NCBI GenBank assembly: GCA_014529385.2 | Contig: CM043944.1 | Location: 61,695,748-61,759,747 of the forward strand | Source of the DNA: Adiantum capillus-veneris | Lineage: Eukaryota > Streptophyta > Polypodiopsida > Polypodiales > Pteridaceae | Reading direction: 5' to 3' | DNA: 64,000 nt | Shown: positions 44,854 to 54,900 of the stretch, one piece after another | Numbering within the stretch: the stretch's first letter is position 1 | How the letters are laid out: each line of letters opens with the position of its first letter | Made by a program: the position numbers and the translations under genes | The notes under the pieces: generated by a model | What the model was told of the DNA's origin: nothing | The model's input: the letters and a program-made list of their open reading frames with translations, nothing else | Database searches by the model: none

Positions 44854-45580
44854 TCAAAGACTAGGAATGACAAACTCCCATGGCATAACCACTTCTTGGC
44901 CATACATCATCTTAAATGGTGTGCAGTTAATGGCAACTTTGTACGCAGTACGATAAGCCCATAGAGCTGATGTAAGATTTAAATCCCAATCTGTGCGATA
45001 AGCTTCCATTAAGGTCTTGTTGGTGCTCTTGGCTTGGCCATTTGCTTGTGGATAATAAGGTGTGGAATTCTGGTGAGCAATCATAAAGTTGGTAGTGAGT
45101 TCTTCTATTACTCCATTTATAAAATGAGTACCATTGTCACTCACAATCTCAAAGGGACAACCAAATCTTGTAATAATATTCTCAAAGAGAAACTTGGCAC
45201 TTAACCTTGCATCGGCCTTACATGTTGCCCTAGCTTCCGCCCACTTTGTTACATAGTCAATGGCAATGATAATATGTCAAGATTGAGTGCTACTAGCTAC
45301 CGGACTAATTGGGGCTACAAAGTCCAAACCCCATTTTTCAAATGGTTGAGTCACTTTAACAGGATGTAAGGGAATCCTATCCTTTCATTGTGCGATCTTG
45401 TAACGTTGGCATTCATCACATCATTTTGCAAAAAGTGATGCATCATTAAATAAAGTTGGCCACCAAAAGCCTGATTGCAACACCTTTCTAGCTGTTAGTT
45501 CCCCTAAGAAATGTCCTCCGGCTATACTCGTGTGGGCTTCTTGTAGTATGTATAACTACTCATCCTCACGGGCCCAACGT
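44854..45580 (-). pseudogene. D element integrase zinc domain and core
   Basis: Minus frames show the zinc domain HTSIAGGHF and CDECQRYKIAQ, then WGLDFVAPISPVASSTQS with the first catalytic Asp, TKWAEARATCKADARLSA, and VSDNGTHFING with the second. Exactly 35 residues later, in YYPQANGQAKSTNKTL, the catalytic Glu is replaced by Lys. So the enzyme would be dead even without the stops (for example near 45280 and 45395). The upstream part of the element (RT, Gag) is not visible: A4 begins at 45581 and its far end is beyond the window. Confidence 0.8.
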
Positions 45581-46739
45581 TGTGAGCGGGATGGAAACAC
45601 ACAGAACGCCTCTATAACAACCCGACACACACTCTTGGGAAGATACACACACACACACACTATGGGGCACTACTCGGCTTACACAACACACATGGACGAG
45701 AGAACACACCTCTAGAGTGAGAGGAGAGAGACTATCCACTTGCCCACTCTACACAAACAAACACACACACACACACACACCCAAAAAACTCAGCTCAAAA
45801 GAGGAGAATTTCTGATGTTTAGATACAATTGAGCTTGGGCCAACACCAATGGGCCAACACCAATGGGGCAAATAGCTCACACAATATGGGTAAAATAAGC
45901 CAGATACAATCACAAACTAGAGCAGAAACTTCGCTCATAGGAGAAACTTACACAGCCAAAACAAGAGAAAAAGAGGGAGGAATTTGGCAAAATGGGTAGT
46001 GCCATCGTGTCCATAACGGCCCAAAACCCCAGTCTACAATGTCAAAGTGCTCAAATCCGACCTCGGATGAGCAGTTTACGGCCAAACCAGGCTCCAAAAA
46101 CCCAAAAAAAACACCTACGGATGTTCTTCCTCTCTTCTCCACGTTTTTTTTGGTCTTCTCTCTGTTTTCTCAGTTCCCACACTTAGCTTTATTAGTTGGG
46201 CACCCATGGCCTTCTAGATGACCTCAAACGGACCCCGAACATGCCAAAAACTGACCTCGCAGTGCATAGTTGTCACCTTTTTGCATCATCCGCACACCTG
46301 GAACTCAGTTTTTCAAAATAATACATCCCGCAACCACGTGAAGTGGCCCCAAAAAGTGGTCCTCATGATGACCTTTCTGCATAAGTATCACAAGAAAACA
46401 CCCACGTCGTGTCCATACTTCTCCGCGTGCAAGTATTGACCCCGTTCGACCTCCTGACGCCACTCGATGCCATCTGACACACCTACTTACCTCATGTCGT
46501 TGGCCCGTGGATAGCTTCCTCGAGAAGTTTTACACGCTACCAACTCCTCCTTATTGTAGAAAAAACACAGTGGTACTGATTATAGTGAAAATCGTTGCAC
46601 TATGTACACCCTGTCCTACCTGTACACACGTGGGCCCCACATAACCACCTGGCTATGGAAATTGGGTAATCCTTTATTCGATGCACCATGCATGTGTATG
46701 TACATATGCGCAATCCCTTGCTCAAAAAAACTCCTGACA
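45581..46739 (-). repeat. A4 3' LTR
   Basis: A full-length family A LTR (1159 bp) in minus orientation. The plus strand starts TGTGAGCGGG and ends CTCCTGACA. A short duplication (CAACACCAATGGG twice near 45841-45866) and a CA tract (45758-45780) distinguish it. Confidence 0.92.
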
Positions 46740-46767
46740 TAATTTGCCCATCCCCTAGCCTGCTAGA

Positions 46768-47760
46768 TCATTCATGATCAGCAGCAGCAAAGAGAGATAT
46801 GAGACTCGCCGCAGCACAGGTCTCCTCATCCTTCACCAACATTTCTTGCTCCACAGACAGCTCATCTTGCTCCACCATCATTAACCTGGCATGATATAAT
46901 TTAAGACGCAATCCATTTACCCTTGACTTATGTAGAACACCATCCAGGTTAGCCAGTTGATATGTGCCATTTGGAAAACACTCCACTACCTTGAAAGGGC
47001 CTTCCCACTTAATTTGAAACTTCTTTTGGAAGGTGTTGTCCAGCTTACTGTTGTAGCGCAAAACCAAGTCATGTTTCTTGATACCCTTACTTTTGACCTT
47101 TTCATTTATCTTTGCCAAAGCCTTATTCTGCATCTGCCCATAATGCTCCAATGCGCTCATCCTATCCAATTGGACCTCTTGTAACTGCAAGAGCCTCTCT
47201 TTGAATGCATCACTAGGCGGCCCAAGCAACTTCTCTAACATCTTGACCGCAGGCAACTCTACCTCCACAGGCAATAGTGCTTCCTTTCCATACACCAAAT
47301 GAAATGGAGTAAACCCTGTACCTGTCTTCACCGAAGTACGGTAAGCCCATAATGCACTAGGCAATTCCAAATCCCAATTCTTTCCTTGGTGCTCTGTCAC
47401 TTTAGAAAGAATTTGTACCAACTCACCATTGAATCTTTCATTTAAGCCATTACACTGCGGGTAATAAGGAGTGGTATGCTGCTGCCTAATCTTCATCTTT
47501 GTGCATAGGAAGTCTAACAGTTTAGCTCTAAATCCTGGCCCCTTATCTGAAAGTAGCTCTAATGGCACCCCAAACTTGCAACATATTTCATCATACACAA
47601 ATTTTGCCACATCCTTTGCAGTGACCTGTTTTACTGCTATAGCCTCTGCCCATCTAGAGAGATAGTCCACTGCCGTCAAGATATAGCTTTTTCCCCTGCT
47701 TGTGATAGGTAACGGGCCTATTGCATCAATCCCCCACTTTTCAAACACATCAAACTCCAT
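46768..47760 (-). pseudogene. A4 integrase core and C-terminal domain
   Basis: An open 330-codon frame has WGIDAIGPLP, LLSDKGPGFRAKL and GLNERFNGEL, so all three catalytic residues are present. The C-terminal part runs to FAAADHE, 28 bp from the LTR. It is the best preserved integrase of the family here. It is separated from its zinc domain by a frameshift near 47765, so it is not expressed as one protein. Confidence 0.87.
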
Positions 47761-48560
47761 AATAGTTTTTCATTAGCTCTGGCTTCAACACTCTCTTCCC
47801 AAATGCTTGACACCTATTGCAAGACCTACACCAATGGTGAACACCCTTGTGAAAACTAGGCCATACATACCCCTCTTGCAAAATCTTATGCAAGGTGATC
47901 TTTAGAGCAAAATGGCCACCACAATGCGCCTTCATGATTCTCTTCCAACACTCTGTAAAGCTCCTCCGGCCAAGGTACACGTCTCAACACGAGATCAGCC
48001 CCTTTCATGTATAAGACATCACCAATCAATTTGTATCTGTATGCTCTACACACAAAACCATACTTCTTAGACTTCTGAATCTCCTTTGGAATGATTCCTG
48101 TTAGCCAAAACTCCTCTTCTTGAGCCAAACTTTTCCGGCCATGATAAAGAGGTAAAGTGGTCCTCAACACAAATAGCTCCCCAATCATGCCTTGAGCTTC
48201 TTCATGTGCCTCTCGATTTAGAGCACGTTCAATGTGTATGATGATCCATGCTTCGAACTTTTTTAACAGGCCTTTAATTCTGAAGCACATTTCCTTCAAT
48301 GAGGTGTTCTTGCTCTTCCGCACACCCAGCACTTGCTTCACCACTAACAAGGCATCACCTTTTATGCTCAACCTTCTAACCCCATGCTTCAAACAAATGT
48401 GTAATCCAGCTTCCAGAGTAGCATATTCAGCCTGATTGTTGCTATGCGCATCCAGTTTGAACCCTCTCTTGCATACTAGCTTCCCCTCTGGATCATAAAG
48501 TGCTATACCCCCTGAAGCTGCATCATGGCTCTTTCTGTATGAGCCATCAAAGAACAACAC
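47750..48560 (-). pseudogene. A4 plant-type RNase H and integrase zinc domain
   Basis: The frame 47886-48560 has FFDGSYRKS, NNQAEYATL (Gln before the catalytic Ala-Glu), KGDALLVVKQV and HIERALNREAHEEAQG, with His at the fourth acidic position as in A1. An insertion near 47925 shifts into 47750-47980, which carries HFALKITLHK and CRSCNRCQ. A second shift near 47765 leads to the core. Confidence 0.83.
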
Positions 48561-48575
48561 ATGTGCATTGCTGAT

Positions 48576-50027
48576 CTATGGCACTTCTTCGACTACCATT
48601 CTCGCCACCTCTTCCTTAAAAAGAAGGGGATTCTCCTTGTAGGTCAACAAATCAGCTAGGGTAGCCCTTGTACTATCTTCCACTAGAAAAGAGAACTCAA
48701 ACTCTTGCAGCTCAATTACCCATTTTTTCACCACATTTGACATGTTAGTACCATTAATTAACTGTGGCAAAAAGGCATAACTCGTCAAGAAAACAAAAGG
48801 TCGTGGTAGCAAGTAATGACGAAATCGTCGACAAGCAAATATTACACTGGCCATCACTAGCTCTACTTCCGAGAACTTTCTCTCCGCTACCAACTCCACT
48901 CGGCTTGCACAATACACTGGCCTCATATAATGGCTGCCCTTCCCCTTTTGCAATAGCATGGCTCCAATGGCATCATCCCCTACTGATGGATTTACATAAA
49001 AAACCTTCTCCCAATCAGGAGCCTGCATGGCTGACAACCCCCCTAACACCTCTTTCACCTCTTGAAACACTTCTTCACACTTGTCATCCCATTGCAATGG
49101 ATCATGCTTTTCCACTTGCTGTAATGGATAAAGAAGCTGCGAAGACAATGGAATAAACCGTGCCATGTACTTCACTTTGTGTATAAAAGTTGCCAATTGC
49201 TTTGTACTCGTAGGTGATGGAAGAAGAATAATAGACTTAACCTTTTCTGGATCAGCCTCAATGCCATTTTCTGACACCATATGGCCCAATAACTTCACCC
49301 TTGGCTGTGCTAGATGACATTTCTTTGGATTTAGTTGTCCTCCACATTCATCATATCGAGTCAATACCATCTGCAGCTTCTCATGGTGTTTAGCCCTACT
49401 GCTATAAACACAGAAGTCATCCATAAAAGCTTTAACACAACTACCAATGAATAGTTCCAACACCCAATTTGCTCTCTCTTGATAGAAGGAAGGTCCATTT
49501 GACAACCCATATGGCAATACTTTGTAGCAGTAGCAGCCCCATGGCGTAATAAAAGTTGTCTTTGTGCGGTCTTTAAGAGAAATCTTCAATTGAAAATAGC
49601 CTGAAAAACCATCACACACTTTGTACCTCTCATAACCTGCCACTGAATCCAAGATCTGATCGATGAATGGAAGAGGATATGGGTTCTTCTTAGTGGCTGC
49701 GTTTAAGGGTTTAAAATCCACACAAATTCTCCACTTCCCATCCTTCTTTGGACTGACTACAACTGGACTCACCCATTCTGTGGTCTCCACTGGAACTATG
49801 AACCCTGCCTTCAATAACTTGTCCACCTCTACCCGAAAGGCTTCCATTTGCTCTTGACCCATCCTTCTTAGCCTTTGCCGCACTGGCTTAGCACCTTCTT
49901 TCAGCTCTATATGCATCTCTTCACCCTTGAACCCTCTGATCTCTTCATATGAAGTAACGAACAAATCAGGAAAACTAGCCAGCATATGCAAAAATATATC
50001 CTTCTCCATAGCTGAGAGGTCTCCACT
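48576..50027 (-). pseudogene. A4 reverse transcriptase and degenerate RNase H, cut by element B
   Basis: An open 477-codon frame from the start of the RT: EWVSPVVVSPKKDG, FSGYFQLKISL, YGLSNGPSFYQ and FMDDFCVY. Then comes the Ty3 RNase H remnant with VNPSVGDDAIG and LTSYAFL. It stops at TAG (48576-48578), the same stop as in A2. At the N-terminal side the frame is broken by the left LTR of B after MEKDIFLHMLA, and its partner continues at 58903. Confidence 0.88.
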
Positions 50028-51617
50028 TGTAACATTTAATGGCCTAAAATCTTATGTGTAGCGGAAATTAGCATGAACATAGTGAGCATTTCATTAGAGT
50101 TGATTCCTAATGAGAATTACAAGAGTGCTTGGGTGGAGAGATCAACAAAAAGCATAACACCTAGTTAGATAGCATCGACAATACTTTCAAAAGAGAGAGC
50201 AATTAAGCTATTGAGAACAGTTGAGGACCGGATTTGCATGGAGCCGGTCCCCCCTCCAAAAGGCTTTGTATTATGGTTTCTCCCATCAAGAGAGACATTG
50301 TACAATACAATTCTTTGTGTTCCTTCAAGACGAGCTAGTGCAATGAAGATGGAAGCTTCATACACCAAGCAAAACACTTAATCAAACACAACTTGAATTA
50401 TCCCCGTTCTCAGACCCAAGACCTCACACACCTTCGAAGATGGTGAGAGCTAGCAGGGTATGAGAGTAGATTGAGAGGAAAAAGAAGTATCTTACGAGAA
50501 AGAAGTACATCTCCTCACATAATCACTCATATTAGCATAGCTTAGCTTAGTAATTAGCTTGGTAGAGAAGATGAGCATGCATTGAAGCTTGGCTCTTGGT
50601 TGGATTTGCATCCACATGCCAAGAGAGTGTTGATGTAGGCTTCTATCTCACAAGCTTGGAGTAGGTGATGAGCTCTCCATTAAAGCTTGGGAGGAGATAG
50701 AGTATTTTCCCTTCACACATGGTCAAGTGTGAGAGTGTGTGTGTCAATGCCAAGCAAAAATCAGCCCCCTCTCTCTCTTGGGCGAGCCCTAGCTGCTAAG
50801 TTAGTCTGGCTTTTGCCTCATTGGACCTCCCCAGGTCAAGCCAATAGGGATTAAGCAGCATAAGTGATAGCCTTCTGACATGTGTCCCCCTTTCCCCTTT
50901 TGTGAGAGCTTTAGATAATTAAATAATTAAACTAAACTCTCATTGGACCCCTTTGCCTCCTGGCCAATAGGAATCAGGCAAGCCATGGGGCTCCTGAATG
51001 CTCATTGGACCCCTTGGGAGACTGCCCAATAGTCTTCTAGGACACTTAATTCTTATTGGTTTCTTTTATTAAATGTTTTTAAATTAATTAAACTAGATTT
51101 ACTCTAGCCTAATTCTCATTGGTCCACTTCAAGGGTCTTCCAATAGGAATTGGGCATACCTTGTGGGCATCTGGCCTAGGGAGCTGACATGTGTCCCTCA
51201 TTCCCTTTGTGTAAAGGGAGCCTGTGTGTGTGTGTGTGGCTTTCTCTCTCATCCCCTAGCTTTGGGGCTCGCCCCCTCCCATGTAGGGATGTAGAAAGAC
51301 TTTTTGGGCACACACTAAGCATCCAATTTTCCCTAAGGTTGACCTTTGGACACAACCTTTGAATTTTGGAACCTTAGCATTTTGGAAGTCTTAATGGGCT
51401 GAACCTTAGGGTCTTTTTAGCCCGTTGTTTCACATGGCTCTTTTGCAGATGGCCCCCCCTTTGGATCCCTATTTTCCCTCCTTTGGATCCCTACTGTGGC
51501 TGGTCTGCTAACTTAACCAATATTCTAGCTTTTTCTCCTTTGGCACTTCCCCACATTAAATGATCAGTTTAATATGAGAAAATCATTTAGGAGAATTAGA
51601 TATTGATTATTATGACA
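50028..51617 (-). repeat. B 3' LTR
   Basis: Starts TGTAACATTT and ends TTATGACA. It carries a 22-bp tandem duplication (CTTTGGATCCCTA repeated, 51459-51493) absent from the other LTR. Inverted CATTGG/CCAATAG pairs are at 50819/50841, 50941/50964, 51003/51026 and 51117/51140. Confidence 0.95.
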
Positions 51618-51633
51618 TTACCTCTCTCTTGAA
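51618..51633 (-). promoter_or_regulatory. B polypurine tract
   Basis: The minus strand reads TCAAGAGAGAGGTAA directly before the 3' LTR. Confidence 0.75.
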
Positions 51634-51974
51634 ATCATAGTCGTCCTCGACTATGGTGTAGAGAAGATAAAGCATATGCATGAGTCCTTTTCTTAGCGGG
51701 TAGAGGATCCCTATGTTACCCTACGACATCATTCCATAATGGATGACTAGTCCATTTGGCGCTTGAGAGCCTGAGGCTGCCGCAAGCATGTCTGCACATT
51801 AGTCCTATTAGTGTTCCATAGTAGAGTGACAAGCTCTACTTGGTGTTCGGGAGACGTCGTCTCCGCAAACTTGATCTAAGCATGCATACTACTTCATTTT
51901 TGTGCACAAATAAAGAAAAAGAGAGTCTTATAAGACAAAAATTTTTGTTCATTTTTAACATTTTGTACATTTGC
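51634..51974 (-). other. B 3' untranslated region
   Basis: About 340 bp between the gag-pol stop and the purine tract, with no further reading frame. Confidence 0.7.
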
Positions 51975-54900
51975 TTACTCTTGGGAAGCATTGTAAGCAT
52001 TGACAAGGTTTTGGTTATCCTTTAATTGTATGCCTTGCATCCATCTAGCATCTTCAAAAGGATAATTCTTAAACTTAATAAGATATCGTCGGATAGTCTT
52101 ACCGCCTCTTAATACCTTGTCTTCATGTCGTAGAATGGACTCGGGCTGCAGCACCTCCTCGTGGTCCTCGATCTCCGGTGGGTCTTCAATAGTTGGTTCT
52201 TGAGGTGGCTCTCCTTTGTAAGGCTTTAAGAGGCTCACATGAAAAGCATTGTGTATGAGCCAATGATTGGGCAACTTAAGTTGATAGGCCATCTCATTGA
52301 TTGGCCTAAGAATTTGGAAGGGACCATAGTACCTTTTTGCTAGTTTAGCATAGTACTTTTGGTGGCCCGTAGGATTCTTTCCCGTCGTGTGCCTTAATCG
52401 AGCCTTGGGAAACTTTAACAAGACCCAATCGTTTTCTTTAAAGGCTTGGGCTCTTCTGTGCTTGTCAGCAGCAGCCTTTTGCCTTTGCTGTGAGATAGAG
52501 ATAGCATCCTGAATCTTTTGGAAAGATTCTTGTAGGTCTCGGCTATACTCATCTGCAGCGAAGATCTTCCCATGTACCTTAAGTAGCAAGGGACTTTTTG
52601 ATCTTCCCTCAATTACCTCGAAAGGTGCTTTTCCTGTAGAAGTATGTACAGTGTTATTGTAAGCATACTCTACTAAGGGTAAGTACTTCTCCCATTGGGA
52701 TCTTTGATCTACTTCCGTTACATAGGCTTTTAGTAGATCGAGAATAGTTAGGTTAGCTATTTCACTTTGGCCATCAGTTTGTGGATGATAGGCCGAAGAG
52801 AAGTTTAGCCTTGTTCCTAAATTCTCAAAGAGACCCTTCCAGAAATTACTGGTCATTCTAGGATCTCTATCCGACACTATGGACATTGGCAAGCCATGGT
52901 ACTTGAAAATTTGTGAAATGAAGAGGGTTGCCATTTGATGGGCTTTGATAGTCTTTTTGACAGGTATAAAATGAGCTTGTTTACTGAACCTGTCTACTAT
53001 CGTCCATATTCCCGTATTCCCATGGATAGACTTAGGCAATCCAAAGATAAAATCCATGGATATGCTCTCCCATGGTGAATTAGGGATTGGCAAGGGTTGA
53101 AGCAATGCAAGTTGCTTTCCTCTATCAAATTTTGTCTTTTGACATACCACACATTTGGAAACATACTCATGTATGTTCACTTTCATGGTAGGCCAATAGA
53201 AATATGTTTCAATTCCCTTTAGGGTAGACTGAATCCCTCTATGCCCCGCATATGGGGGAGCATGAGATTCATACATTACTTTCTCACGTAGTGAGTTAGT
53301 AACGCATAGTCTATTGCCATAGAGAAGATAACCATCTTGTAAAGTAAATGGTTCTTCTTTCTTCCCTAAGGTAAGGGCTGAAATCACATCTCTAAAATCG
53401 GGATCAATAGCATACTCATCTATCATTAAAGATAGATCATTGTGAGTTGCTATGGAAACCGCATTCACTCTCGGTCGTCTTGAGAGTGCATCGGCTACTT
53501 GATTATGCTTGCCTGCAATGTGAGCAATATGAAAATGAAATTGTGAAAGGAAATTTGCCCACCTCATTTGTTTGTCGGAGAGCTTGGTCTGCGTCATGAA
53601 GTACTTAAGACTTTGGTGATCCGTTCGCAGAATGAAAGGAGTCCCCAATAAATAGTGCTTCCATGAGTCTAAGGCATGTAGAACTGCAAGGATTTCTTTT
53701 TCGTATATGCCTAGAGCTTGCTCAACAGGGTCGAGCCTTCGACTCTCATAGCCTATGGCGTGCCCTTCTTGGAGCAAAACAGCCCCAAGGCAATCACCAC
53801 AAGCATCACATTGGACCTCAAATGGTTTTGAGAGATCCGGTAGTGTAAGCACAGGTTGAGAGATAAGCTTTTCTTTAAGCTTTTCGAAAGCACTGTTCTC
53901 CTTAGCAGACCACTTTTTCTTTGTTAGGTCATGTAATGGTCCCGCAATTTGTGAGAACTTTTCTATGAAGCGTCTATAGTATGCACACATACCTATAAAG
54001 CTTCTTAGTTCATGAAGATTCCTTGGTTTAGGCCATCCTTTTATTACCTCTAACTTGGATGGATCCATTTGGATTCCATCTTGAGAGATAATGTGACCTA
54101 AATATTGAATCTCTTGCAAGAAAAATTCACTTTTCTTTCGATTAACATAAAGTTTATTCTCTCTTAAAACTTGAAATATTACCTGGAGGTGTTGCTTATG
54201 TTCCTCTAATGAATTAGAGTAGATGATAATATCATCAAAGAACACTCCAGTGAAGGTTCGATGAGGTCTGAACAGCTTCTCCATCAAGCGGTTAAATGTG
54301 GCTGGTGCATTAGTCAAGCCAAAAGGCATGACAATGTATTCGTAAAGACCAAATGTAGTACGAAATGCGGTCTTTACAATGTCTTGATCAACTATCCTTA
54401 TTTGATGATAGCCACTTTTTAGGTCAATCCTACTGAAGTAGGTCGATCCTTGTAGCTTATCAAATAGGTCTTCTACCCGTGGAACGGGAAACCTATTCTT
54501 GATAGTGATCCTATTTAGTGCTCTATAGTCGACACACATACGATATGTGCCGTCTTTCTTTTGCACTAATAGCACAGGTGAGCAAAATGGAGATGAGCTA
54601 GGCCTAACCATGCCCTTCTCAATTAACTCATGCACTTGCCGCATAATCTCCTCTTGTTGAGCTTGAGAAACTCTATAAGGAGGTTTGTTAGGCGGTGAAC
54701 TTCCTGGAAGAAGTTCAATTGCATGGTCGTCATTACCTCGTTTAGGAGGTAGCTCAGAAGGGATGTCGTCAATAAAGACATCTTGAAACCCCTTGAGAAA
54801 ATTGGATAACTCTAATTCCTTTTGGTTGCTTTTATTTTCTTTTGCTAAAGCATTAGGTTCATTTTGAGAATCTTTAACAAAAATCATGTACACGGAAATA

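Noticed and set aside
30127-45580. A host gene in the repeat-poor middle
   Set aside because: No exon-like series, splice pattern or recognised plant protein was found; readable pieces are retroelement-like.
50165-50377. 70-codon frame in both B LTRs
   Set aside because: It is conserved only because the LTRs are nearly identical, and it has no recognisable domain.
52415-52612. Small minus frame in the B integrase region
   Set aside because: Shadow of the 1645-codon frame.
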